Under the pieces are notes generated by a model, which saw nothing but the letters and a program-made list of their open reading frames with translations, searched no databases and had not been told where the DNA came from. From Marchantia polymorpha subsp. ruderalis (taxonomy: Eukaryota > Streptophyta > Marchantiopsida > Marchantiales > Marchantiaceae), in assembly GCA_037833965.1 (NCBI GenBank), contig AP031355.1, positions 20,981,501 to 21,045,500 of the forward strand: a stretch of DNA of 64,000 nucleotides, given 5' to 3'. Both the position numbers and the translations under genes were made by a program. Numbering within the stretch: position 1 is the first letter of the stretch; the number at the start of each line of letters is the position of its first letter. Below are positions 25,031 through 35,562 of the stretch, piece after piece.

Positions 25031-27992
25031 ATGACCTTCGACCGGGAGGCGGAGAGCGTCCCATTCTTGAATTCGCGATTCCATTCTCTAGTGCGAGCTG
25101 CGCGCGTCCATCTGCTGGCTGCTAAGCATTCTCGACATCGCCGCGCAGAGGATTTCTTGGTGATTGAGGGAGAAGTGAGTGCGCGTGATTTGGAATTGAG
25201 GGCGATTAGAGTTTACTGAGGAAGAAAGGAGCTCGAGCGGAGCGGAAGGAGAATGAGCGAGCGGGCGAACTCCAAAAACGCAATGACGAGACTGGGTCGA
25301 TTGCGGATGCTGCCGCTCCGACTACCACAGAACGGGCTGCGCGCTTTCGAGGAGCGCCTGATAGCAAGAAAGCTCAATTTCTTGCTATGGGGGTGGAACT
25401 ACATCTGTGTGGATATGGTGCGCGAGTGGCTAGAGCCACAGGGACCACCTTCGCGCGGATTGCGTCCGCATGTTGATCGGTGGACGGTCCAAGATTGGGC
25501 GCAGGCATTGGGGAGATGTGCCGGCATGCCAGGGCACCTCCTCTTCGATAGTGAGAGCGTCAAGGTGACCAAGCAGGAAGAGGCGCAATTTGTGGAGCTG
25601 TTCAAGAAGGGGAAGTCTACCAAGAATGGGTACAAGACCCGCGATTACAAGGATCGATTCCGCCGGACTTTGTCTACGGCGCTGCTGCAATTACTGCAGC
25701 CACACCGCGCGTGTTACATCACATTGTGGCAGGTCTCTTTTGTGGAGTGCATCATCGAGGGAACTCCAATTCACTGGGCGAGCATCCTGCACCGGGTGAT
25801 GCGACAGCACGCTTTTGAGGAGAAGGGGGGAACTCTAAATCATTTCTCTCCTTTCCTCATCAATTTTTATCGACAGCGAAATTGTTTGACAGCGGCGGAG
25901 CTTGCGCGTTTTCCGCCGTTGTCCGTCGACCATCCCGGGAGGTATGTGCGGGAGAATGAGGTCGACACTGATGCAGAGGAGTCACCGACTTCTACTCCGT
26001 CAAGGCGGAGGGACGAAGGGAGGAATACTCCTGCAGCACGAGCGCCGCGGAAGCGGCGATGGAGAGAGGAGTCCGAAGAAGAGCAGCATCAAGAACCCTC
26101 TACTCCCATTCGACCGCGGCCGTTGTACGAATCGTACAGCGGGCCGAAGCAGAAGGCGCGCAGGCTGGTGTTACCAGCCAACAGCGCGGACACGGCGACG
26201 ATTGCCACAGAGAAAGGAAGTGCGTCGCCGGAGAAGAATGAGGGAGCGCGGACGTCCGCAGGAGCAACGGACCGCGCTGCACCCTCGACGGACGAGAGGC
26301 CACCTACGGGCCAAGGGCCTCCGGAGTTACCACGTGCGTTGCGGACAGGTGTTCCGCTTGCGCACAGGCGAGCCTCCACGGACGGACGAGCCTCCACGGA
26401 CAGACGACCACAAGCGGACGTGGACCTACGCCTACGCGTGGGAAGAAGCAGTCCGCCTGTGCACAGGTCACCTTCACACGTGCCGCCTGTGCAGAGGAGA
26501 TGCGAGCAGGGAGCGTGCGGAGGCCGCACCATCGGCGGGTAATCCGCCGGTAGATGCGCCTTCGGCGGTAGGGCCTCAGGGCCAAGAGACATCGGGCGAG
26601 CGGCCCCCGGCTATGTCGCCTTTGGCGATAGACGTCCGCGGCGCTGCGCTTGCGGCGGACAAGGCGCCGGCATTTGTGCCTGCGCACAGGCCAGGCACAG
26701 CCCCCGCGGACCGAGCGAGGGAGCAGCAACGGACGGAGGAGCGGATTGACTGTCCACGGGACAAAATTTTGGTGCGCGATGCGCAATCAAACCCCGCGTA
26801 GACACCCTCCGCTCTATCGCCTTCTGCGGCGGACGTTGGCGGAAGAGAGGACGCGATTGAAGACCGACAAGCGGGCGACGGGGATGTAGCACGGGCACAT
26901 TCGCCCACCGCCTTAGACATTTTGGCAAAGAGCAGCGAGGCTGCAGCGGTGCCTTTGCAGGCAGCACACGTCGACGACGTGCAGCCCCACTCGGGTCAGT
27001 CGCCGACGCAATCAATGGCGACTGAAATTCTCCACTCGGATGATGACGACGGAGGCTCCACCGAAGAAATGTCGGGAGCGGGGGATACCGAGGAGGAGGA
27101 GGAGGAAATTGTTGGAGCGCCGCCGGCGGCGCTCTCTGAGCAGGTGATTCCGTTGCTGAGGTACTTGGATCGCAAAATCGATAAATACGCCGATCCACTT
27201 CAGCCGGGATCTTACATCGAATTAGTGCGCAGGCGGACTCGCACTAAAGTCCACACCAGCAAGCTACTAGCTAGGGTGGACCAGGAGTTGAGGGAATTGA
27301 AGGAGAGGCATGCCTGTTTATGGGGGCAATACAACCTTGAGAGGAAAGCGCACGCCCTCGACAGGATGCGGAAGGATAGAGTGGAAGAACTCACTAGGGT
27401 TGTGCTGCAGACCACGCAGGATTTGATGTCTGAGAAAACTTAGAATCAGATTCTGTCAGAAGAGCTCGTGCGACAGACGCGTTTGTTGGCGGAGTGTCAG
27501 CTCGCACGGCAGGCGGATGAGGATTTAATCCGCAGGCTACAGTTAGAGTGTGGTGAATTGAGAGCGCAGCGTGCGGAGGCCGAATCGCAGTTAGTGGTAA
27601 TTGAAGAGGATCGCAGGCAAGAGGCAGATCGCACGAAGGAGGAGACGGCGAGGCGTGTCGCCCACTCTCTCAAGGGCTACGCCCACAGGGAAGTGGCGGC
27701 GCAGGAGAAACTCACACTACGTGAGTTTGAACTTCGCGCAGCCGGGTTGTTGACAGGCGACAGCAGGAGTCGGCGGAAGGTAGCGAAGAAGCTCGACGCC
27801 TTTCTGTCGAAGGCGCGGGATACCATGTCCACCCTCGAGGTGGAGGTGTCCGTGGCGTTGCAGCGGTTGGGACAGCGCAGTCGAGCGGAAGACTGGCAGG
27901 GTAGGGAGTTAGTGCGCAGCAATCCGTCGCGCAGGAGACGTAGCACTGGTTCCGCGGAGTGTAGTGTAGCGTGGTTCCGTGCCGGCGTGTAG
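25031..27992 (+). pseudogene. LTR-borne ORF, copy F, broken
   Basis: The conserved start codons MTFDREAE (25031) open the frame, which meets a TGA at 25217-25219 where intact copies read through. It is open again from 25253 to about 26542 with the N-terminal domain (LLWGWNYIC, LLQLLQPHRACY, SPFLINFYRQRN). It shifts frame in the palindrome-rich middle and meets TAG at 26799-26801 and again at 27441-27443, both in place of CAG. The C-terminal coiled coil is readable to the terminal TGSAECSVAWFRAGV at 27992. This is an old copy of the protein that is intact in A2 and in the 3' LTR of A. Confidence 0.88.
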
Positions 27993-28018
27993 CGTAGTGC
28001 TAGTTAGGACTTAGAAGG

Positions 28019-28026
28019 TATAAAAT
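28019..28026 (+). promoter_or_regulatory. LTR F TATA box
   Basis: TATAAAAT lies 27 bases past the end of the decayed LTR ORF, at the same place as in the minus-strand copies, and is followed by the stem-like CAAGGC/GCCTGG with one mismatch. It is the expected promoter position for R-U5 transcription. Confidence 0.6.
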
Positions 28027-30529
28027 AGTTCAAGGCGTTTTGCCTGGGGTTCTTTCCTCAAACTCAGAAGTGCAGATCAGGAACCCATTTCCTCTGCGTG
28101 TTTGTGTCCTTGAGTTCTGTCACCACGCACGAGGAGTTACAACTTAGCGTTCCGCATTTTGTAGCTGAAGGCCTTCAGCCGACTGTTTAGAGCTAGTACA
28201 TTGGTTAGAGACTTGAGTAGTTCGGATCTGCACCTGCGGGTGACTGCCGATGCTAAGAGCCGGTGACTAGTTAGATACTTGAACAGTTTCGCCCTTACAC
28301 CTTCGAGTGTTTCTTTCTGATTGTACTCCTTCGGGATTTTTCCCCTGAATGCCAAAGTGAAGTTTTGCTACTTCGTGTAAGCCTTGGTTGTAAATTCAGG
28401 TTACGCTGCAGCAGGTGCCTTGAGGGTAACCCCCGTAGTATTTCTGGGAATGACAAGTGCCTGAGAATTCAAACTCTTCAATAGACTGTTGTTGTGTTAC
28501 TGGAATGTTTCTCAGTGAGTCCTTCAGTGCGGACCTGTGTTCTTTGCGCGTTTTGTGAGTTGAGAGTGTTGTTCACCGCGTATGAGTGACTTCGATCCGA
28601 AGTAGGCAGTCAAAACCGGGTTTCCTACACTAGCAGCAAGCTAGTGGAAGTGTTGTAAAAGCCGGAGTTGGAAGTCACTACCCGCAGCTTCGCTGAGTGT
28701 GCTCGCGAGAGACTTTCCCCCTGAAATCTTGAGTAGAGGTCCTAACGGATCTCTGGGTTGTGTTTCTGTAGTTTCAGGTGTGTGTGTGTGTGTGTGTTAC
28801 GCTGCACTGTGCGACCTCCGAGTGCGCTCTGAGTGGACACTTGCAGTATTTCTGGGAGTGACAGTCGCCTGAGAATTCAAACTCCTCAATAGTCTGTTAA
28901 AACGTGACACTTTGTACCCTGTGTGTTCCTCTGTCCCTGTGGGTTGGACCTTTCTACCACTATATTGCAGTTTTAGCCTTTAGTGGGTTATTACAGTTGA
29001 GCCGAAGGCGGACCGTACGGAGTTGCTACCTCCGAAGTCACTTACCTAATCTTGATGCGCTGGCGCCGAAGGCGCCATACGAAGAAATTCACCCCGAAGG
29101 CGAACTTCTACGTATCTTCTGATAGTCATAACTCCCTGAGTCCTCATCCATTGTAATAACCCACTAAAGGCTAAAACTGCAATATAGTGGTAGAAAGGTC
29201 GAACCCACAGGGACAGAGGAACACACAGGGTACAAAGTGTCACGTTTTAACAGACTATTGAGGAGTTTGAATTCTCAGGCAACTGTCACTCCCAGAAATG
29301 CTGCAAGTGTCCACTCGGAGCGCACTCGGAGGTCGCACAGTGCAGCGTAACACACACACACACACCTGAAACTACAGAAACACAACCCAGAGATCCGTTA
29401 GGACCTCTACTCAAGATTTCAGGGGGGAAAAGTCTCTCGCGAGCACACTCGGCGAAGCTGCGGGTAGTGACTTCCAACTCCGGCTTTTACAACACTTCCA
29501 CTAGCTTGCTGCTAGTGTAGGAAACCCGGTTTGGACTGCCTACTTCGGATCGAAGTCACTCATACGCGGTGAACAACACTCTTGTAATAACCCACTAAAG
29601 GCTAAAACTGCAATATAGTGGTAGAAAGGTCGATCCCACAGGGACAGAGGAACACACAGGGTACAAAGTGTCACGTTTTAACAGACTATTGAGGAGTTTG
29701 AATTCTCAGGCAACTGTCATTCCCAGAAATACTGCAAGTGTCCACTCGGAGCGCACTCGGAGGTCGCACAGTGCAGCGTAACACACACACACACACACAC
29801 ACCTGAAACTACAGAAACACAACCCAGAGATCCGTTAGGACCTCTACTTCAAGATTTCAGGGGGAAAGTCTCTCGAGAGTACACTCGGCAAAGCTGCGGG
29901 CAGTGACTTCCAACTCCGGCTTTTACAACACTTCCACTAGCTTGCTGCTAGTGTAGGAAACCCGGTTTGGACTGCCTACTTCGGATCGAAGTCACTCCTA
30001 CGCGGTGAACAACACTCTCAACTCACAAAACGCGCAGAGAACACAGGTCCGCACTGAAGGACTCACTGAGAAACATTCCAGTAACACAACAACAGTCTAT
30101 TGAAGAGTTTGAATTCTCAGGCACTTGTCATTCCCAGAAATACTACAGGGGTTACCCTCAAGGCACCTGCTGCAGCGTAACTTGAATTTACCACCAAGGC
30201 TTACACGAAGTAGCAAAACTTCACTTTGGCATTCAGGGGAAAAATCCCAAAGGAGTACAATCAGAAAGAAACACTCGAAGGTGTAGGGGCGAAACTGTTC
30301 AAGTATCTAACTAGTCACTGGCTCTGAGCATCGGCAGTCACCCGTCGGTGCAGTTCCGAACTACTCAAGTCTCTAACCAATGTACTAGCTCTGAACATTC
30401 GGCCGAAGGCCTTCAGCTACAAAATGCGGAACGCTAAGTTGTAACTCCTCGTGCGTGGTGACAGAACTCAAGGACACAAACACGCAAAGGAAATGGGTTC
30501 TTGATCTGCACTTCTGATGGGAAAGAACC

Positions 30530-30558
30530 CCAGGCAAAACGCCTGGAACTATTTTATA
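30530..30558 (-). promoter_or_regulatory. LTR A2 TATA box and stem
   Basis: TATAAAAT on the minus strand (30551-30558) is followed at once by CCAGGC/GCCTGG (30530-30535 and 30541-30546) with loop AAAAC. A transcription start about 30 bases from the TATA box would fall near 30527, so the stem lies between TATA and the start. The ORF ends 37 bases upstream of the TATA box, which places it in U3. Confidence 0.65.
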
Positions 30559-30594
30559 CCTTCTAAGTCCTAACTAGCACTACACTGCACTACG

Positions 30595-33500
30595 CTACAC
30601 GCCTGCACGGAACCACGCTACACTACACTCCGCGGAACCTGTACTACGTCTCCTGCGCGGCCGACTGCCGCGCACTAACTCCCTACCCTGCCACTCTTCC
30701 GCTCGACTGCGCAGTCCCAACCGCTGCAACGCCGCGGACACCTCCCCCTCGAGGGCGGACATGGTATCCTGTGCCTTCGACAGAAAGGCCTCGAGCTTCT
30801 TCGCTACCTTCCGCCGACTCCTACTGTCACCTGACAACAACCCGGCTGCGCGCAATTCAAACTCACGCAGTGTGAGTTTCTCCTGCGCCTTCACTTCCCA
30901 GTGGGCGTAGCCCTTGAGACAGTGGGCGACTCGCCTCGCCGTCTCCACCTTCGTGCGATCCGCCTCCTTCCTGCGATCCTCTTCAATCATCACTAATTGC
31001 GATTCGGCTTCAGCACGTTGCGCTCTCAATTCGCCACACTCTGACTGTAACCTGCGGATTAATTCTTCATCCGCCTGCCGTGCGAGCTGACATTGTTCCA
31101 ACAACCGCGTCTGTCGCACGAGCTCCTCTGACAAAATCCAATTCTGGGCCTGCTCAGAATCGAGTGCTTCCTTGACCTTCACCTGCTCCTTGGTGAGCTC
31201 GCCCAGTTTCTCATCCTTCATCTTCTCGGAGTGCTTGTAGAATTTCTGATTAAGCTTGTACTGACCCCACAAGCACTCATGCTTCTCCTTCAAGTCCCTC
31301 AACTCCTGGTCCACTCTAGCTAATAGCTTGCTGGTGTGGACTTTAGTGCGAGTCCGCCTGCGCACTAACTCGATGTAAGATCCCGGCTGGAGTGGGTCGG
31401 CGTATTTATCGACCTTGCGATCCAAGTACCGCAGCAACGGAATCACTTGCTCAGAGAGCGCCGCCGCCGGCGCTCCAACAATTTCCTCCTCCTCCTCCTC
31501 GGTGTCTTCTGCTCCTGACATTTCTTCCGTGGAGCCTCCGTCGTCATCATCCGAGTGGAGAATTTCAGTCGCCATTGATTGCGTCGGCGACTGCCCCGAG
31601 TGGGGCTGCACGTCCTCGACGTGTGCTGCCTGCGAAGGCACGGCTGCAGCCTCGCTGCTCGTCGCCAAAATGTCTAAGGCGGAAGGCGAATGTATCCGAG
31701 CGGCATCCCCGTCGCTCGCTGGTTGATTGCCTACCGCATCCTCTCTGTCGCCGTCGTCCGTCGCCGAAGGCGATTGAGCGGAAGGTGGCTGCGCGGGGTT
31801 GGATTGCGCATCGCGCATCGAGATTTCATCCCGCGGACAGTCACTCCGCTCCATCGTCTGCTGCTCCCTTGATCGGTCCGTGGGGGCTGTGCCCGGCCCG
31901 TGCGCAGGCGCATTTGCCGGCGCCTTGTCCGCCGCAGGCGTAGCGCCGCGGACATCTATCGCCGAAGGCGACATGGCCGGGGGCCGCACGCCCGATGTTC
32001 CTTGGCCTATAGGCCCTACCGCCGAAGGCGCATCTATCGGCGGACTTCCCGCCGATGGTGCGGCCTCCGCACGCTCTCTGCTCGTATCTCCTCGGCTCGA
32101 AGGCCCTGGCGCCGAAGGCGCAAATTGCGGCGCGTGGTGCGCCGGAGGGTCTGGCCCCGAGGGCCGGTGTCTCGTAGGCGGTTCTTCCGCCGGCTCCTTC
32201 CCCTTCCTGCGTTGGAACGGGGGTGATTCTTGCCTGTGCACAGGCGGCACGTGCGGAGGTGTCCTGTGCACAGGCGACCTGTGCACAGGTGAGCGCCTGT
32301 GCACAGGCGGACTGCTCCTTCCCACGCGTAAGCGTAGATCCACGTCCACTTGTGTTCGCCGATCCGCGGAGGCTCGTCCGTCCGCGGAGGTTTGCCTGTG
32401 CGCGAACGGAACATCTGTCCGCATCGCACGTGGTAACTCCGGAGGCCCTTGGCCCGTAGGCGGCCTCTCTCCCGACGAGGTTGCAGCGTGGCCCGTTGCT
32501 CCTGCGGTCGTCCGCGCTTCCACTCGCCTCTCTGGCGACGCACTTCCTATCTCCGTCGCAATTGTCGCCGTGTCCGCACTGTCAGCTGGTAACACCAGTC
32601 TGCGTGCCTTCTGCTTCGGCCGGCTGTATGGCTCGCACAGCGGCCGCGGTCGAATGGGAGCAGAGGGTTCTTGATGCTGCTCCTCTTCAGACTCTTCTCT
32701 CCATCGCCGCTTCCGCGGCACTCGTGCTGCAGGGGTGTGTCTCCCTTCGTCCCTCCGTCTTGATGGGGTAGAAGTCGGTGACTCCTCCGCATCAGTATCG
32801 ACCTCGTTCTCCCGCACATACTTCCCGGGATGGTCGATGGACAATGGCGGAAAATGTTCAAGCTCCGCCGCTGTCAAACAATTCCGCTGTCGATAAAAAT
32901 TGATGAGAAAAGGAGAAAGATGGTTTAGAGTTCCCCCCTTCTCCTCAAACGCGTGCTGTCGCATCACCCTGTGCAGGATGCTCGCCCAGTGAATTGGAGT
33001 TCCCTCGATGACGCACTCCACAAAAGAGACTTGCCACAATGTGATGTAGCAGGCACGGTGCGGCTGCAGTAATTGCATCAGCGCCGCGGACAAAGTCCGG
33101 CGAAATCGATCCTTGTAATCACGGGTCCTGTACCCATTCTTGGTAGACCTTCCGGTCTTGAACAGCTCCACAAATTGCGCCTCTTCTTGCTTGTTCACCT
33201 TGATGCTCTCACTGTCGAAAAGGAGATGCCCTGGCATGCCAGCACACCTTCCCAACGCCTGCGCCCAATCTTGGACTGTCCATCGATCAACATGCGGACG
33301 CAATCCGCGCGAGGGTGGTTCCTGTGGCTCTAGCCACTCGCGCACCATATTCGCACAGATGTAATTCCATCCCCATAGCAAGAAATCGAGCTTTCTTGCT
33401 ATTAAGCGCTCCTCAAAAGCGCGCAGCCCGTTCTGCGGCAGGCGAAGTGGCACCATCCGCAATCTGCTCGGTCTCGTCATTGCGTTCCTGGGGTTCGCTC

Positions 33501-33732
33501 GCCCGCCCATTCTACTTCCGCACTGCCCGCGTTTCTTTCTCTCTCGGCAAACTCTAATCGCTCTCAATTCCAAATCACGCGCACTCACTTCTCCCTCAAT
33601 CAACAAGAAATCTCCTGTGCGACGACGTCGAGAATGTTCCGCAGCCAGCAGATGGATGCGCGCAGCGCGCACAAGAGATTGGAATCGCGAATTCAAGAAT
33701 GGGACGTTCTCCGCCGCCCGGTCGAAGGTCAT
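30595..33732 (-). CDS. LTR-borne ORF of unknown function, intact (A2)
   Basis: The 1045-codon frame lies wholly within one LTR, in the sense of gag-pol. Residues ~1-70 are basic. About 75-300 form the conserved domain with RLPQNGLRAFEERL, LDFLLWGWNYIC, HVDRWTVQDWAQALGRCAG, YRTRDYKDRFRRTL, LLQPHRACYITLWQVSF and LSPFLINFYRQRN. About 330-700 is a low-complexity, proline- and arginine-rich middle encoded by palindromic DNA repeats (PVHRSPVHR, APSAxGPS). An acidic patch follows, then SEQVIPLLRYLDRK and a long coiled coil to the C-terminal SAECSVAWFRAGV. I see no signal peptide, membrane segment or catalytic motif, so it is not an obvious envelope protein. The conserved domain has some feel of the plant-transposon-associated domains found next to Gypsy elements, but that is a guess. 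The start ATG is in good context (CCGACCATGA) and is shared by all A-family copies. Confidence 0.8.
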   Translation of the reverse strand: MTFDRAAENVPFLNSRFQSLVRAARIHLLAAEHSRRRRTGDFLLIEGEVSARDLELRAIRVCRERKKRGQCGSRMGGRANPRNAMTRPSRLRMVPLRLPQNGLRAFEERLIARKLDFLLWGWNYICANMVREWLEPQEPPSRGLRPHVDRWTVQDWAQALGRCAGMPGHLLFDSESIKVNKQEEAQFVELFKTGRSTKNGYRTRDYKDRFRRTLSAALMQLLQPHRACYITLWQVSFVECVIEGTPIHWASILHRVMRQHAFEEKGGTLNHLSPFLINFYRQRNCLTAAELEHFPPLSIDHPGKYVRENEVDTDAEESPTSTPSRRRDEGRHTPAARVPRKRRWREESEEEQHQEPSAPIRPRPLCEPYSRPKQKARRLVLPADSADTATIATEIGSASPERRVEARTTAGATGHAATSSGERPPTGQGPPELPRAMRTDVPFAHRQTSADGRASADRRTQVDVDLRLRVGRSSPPVHRRSPVHRSPVHRTPPHVPPVHRQESPPFQRRKGKEPAEEPPTRHRPSGPDPPAHHAPQFAPSAPGPSSRGDTSRERAEAAPSAGSPPIDAPSAVGPIGQGTSGVRPPAMSPSAIDVRGATPAADKAPANAPAHGPGTAPTDRSREQQTMERSDCPRDEISMRDAQSNPAQPPSAQSPSATDDGDREDAVGNQPASDGDAARIHSPSALDILATSSEAAAVPSQAAHVEDVQPHSGQSPTQSMATEILHSDDDDGGSTEEMSGAEDTEEEEEEIVGAPAAALSEQVIPLLRYLDRKVDKYADPLQPGSYIELVRRRTRTKVHTSKLLARVDQELRDLKEKHECLWGQYKLNQKFYKHSEKMKDEKLGELTKEQVKVKEALDSEQAQNWILSEELVRQTRLLEQCQLARQADEELIRRLQSECGELRAQRAEAESQLVMIEEDRRKEADRTKVETARRVAHCLKGYAHWEVKAQEKLTLREFELRAAGLLSGDSRSRRKVAKKLEAFLSKAQDTMSALEGEVSAALQRLGLRSRAEEWQGRELVRGSRPRRRRSTGSAECSVAWFRAGV

Positions 33733-35497
33733 GGTCGGCTCTTGCTCGTGAAGAACGTCTCACTTGATGGCCGCGCCGGCTGTACGCTGGAACGGTCTTC
33801 GCTCTCACGCGCGGCTTCACGCTCCGCCGTCGTCGATTAAACTCTCACGCTCGAATTGGCGGATTTGAACTCCGCGAGCGTGTCACCCTGCGGACATGGG
33901 GGCGTAGCGCCGAAGGCGAGTTTTCCGCCTTGCGCGGTACACTTGTTCGTACCGTCCCTCGGCCAATCTCCCTCTGCCTTGACGCGTGTGTCCGCATGTC
34001 GGACAAAAATTCAACTCCTGCCGGTGCGCAGGCAGGAGCCTCGGCGGATTCTCCGCCGGCGCGGAACTTGAACATCCTCCTGTGCACAGGCGTTCGCCTG
34101 TGCGCAGGCGAATTCCGTCCGCGGCGCTGCGCTGGCGCGGAAGGCGTTGACCGTGGTCAGCCGTCTCCGTCCAGTCTGTCCGTTCCTTGTCTCTCCGTCG
34201 GCGCTTCCGCCGCCGCAACTCCGTCCGTCCAAGAGCGCATCCACCCGTGCCGTCCGCATGGTCCGTACCGATGGGATTACTCTGGCGGCTCTTCCGACGT
34301 ACGCGGCGCTGCGCTGGCGCGGAAGGCGCCGTACACTTTCTACCTCACAAGGCGCATTTCTAGGGCCCGAGGCGGATTTTCCGCCGACGCCGAAGCGCCT
34401 GTGCACAGGCGTTTGCCTGTGCGTAGGCGGACTTCGCGCCTTCCCTAACCCTACTTCGCCTGTGCACAGGCGAACGCCTACGTCCGCGCATAGGACAAAA
34501 CTTCATTCCTCCTTCCGCGTAGGCGGAATTCGCGCCGGTGGCGAACTCCTTCCGCCGTAGGCGACCGCCTCCGTTTCTTCCAGTAGCGATAACTCCCTAA
34601 GTCCTCGTCCGTTCCAAGCGTTCTTGGGCTCGTTGGAATCAGCGCGTCGAGCTCTTTCCAACGGGATCCTAACTTGGTCAAGGCGCCCGAGGGTTGACCT
34701 AATTACGGGGGTTTCCCTACAGCCGCGGACGCAACCTCCGAAGGCGGGTTTTGCGCCTTGCGCCGTAGAGATCCTAACTGCAGAGCGCGCAGGGAGGGTG
34801 GTGCCTGTCCTTACTGCGGCACCCCAAATCCCAGATTCTACAAGATCCCTTGAGAATTCCCGCGATCTTCCGGATTCACTCTGTTTTGATGTACCGAAGG
34901 CTATTTACAATGCTGCCAGGGTACAGTTTTCCAAAAATGTTTTAATTTCCTCAAAATTGCCAAAAGTGGGGTACCACAACTCTCAACTCACAAAACGCGC
35001 AGAGAACACAGGTCCGCACTGAAGGACGCACGGAGAAACATTCCAGTAACACAACAACAGTCTATTGAAGAGTTTGAATTCTCAGGCACTTGTCATTCCC
35101 AGAAATACTACAGGGGTTACCCTCAAGGCACCTGCTGCAGCGTAACCTGAATTTACAACCAAGGCTTACACGAAGTAGCAAAACTTCACTTTGGCATTCA
35201 GGGGAAAAATCCCAAGGGAGTACAATCAGAAAGAAACACTCGAAGGTGTAGGGGCGAAACTGTTCAAGTATCTAACTAGTCACTGGCTCTGAGCATCGGC
35301 AGTCACCCGCAGGTGCAGATCCGAACTACTCAAGTCTCTAACCAATGGACTAGCTCTGAACATTCGGCCGAAGGCCTTCAGCTACAAAATGCGGAACGCT
35401 AAGTCGTAACTCCTCGTGCGTGGTGACAGAACTCAAGGACACAAACACGCAAAGGAAATGGGTTCCTGATCTATACTTCTGAGTTTGGGAAAGAACC

Positions 35498-35526
35498 CCA
35501 GGCAAAACGCCTGGAACTATTTTATA
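35498..35526 (-). promoter_or_regulatory. 3' LTR of A: TATA box and stem
   Basis: TATAAAAT (35519-35526, minus) is followed by CCAGGC/GCCTGG (35498-35503 and 35509-35514). It has the same layout as in A2 and lies 37 bases after the LTR ORF. Confidence 0.65.
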
Positions 35527-35562
35527 CCTTCTAAGTCCTACCTAACACTACACTGCACTACG

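Larger units (their letters stand above)
16376..28995 (+). mobile_element. Solo LTR F, split by element G
   Basis: This giant LTR lies in the + orientation: it starts TGTGGTACC at 16376, ends GGGTTATTACA at 28995, and is flanked by GTTGA at 16371-16375 and 28996-29000. Its two parts, 16376-16620 and 24072-28995 (about 5.17 kb), are separated by G with its CGCTG duplication. It is the only giant LTR on the plus strand here and sits inside LTR C in the opposite direction. It has no internal region, so it is a solo LTR. It carries the ~140-bp module (about 24105-24225, inverted), a decayed LTR ORF and a TATA box. Confidence 0.9.
29583..34978 (-). mobile_element. Solo LTR A2 inside the 3' LTR of A
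   Basis: A full giant LTR of 5396 bases runs from TGTAATAACCC to GGGGTACCACA and is flanked by the exact duplication ACTCT (29578-29582 and 34979-34983). The host LTR sequence resumes without loss on the other side. It is the same family and orientation as A but clearly less similar to either A LTR than those are to each other. It has no internal region. Its LTR ORF is intact. Confidence 0.93.
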
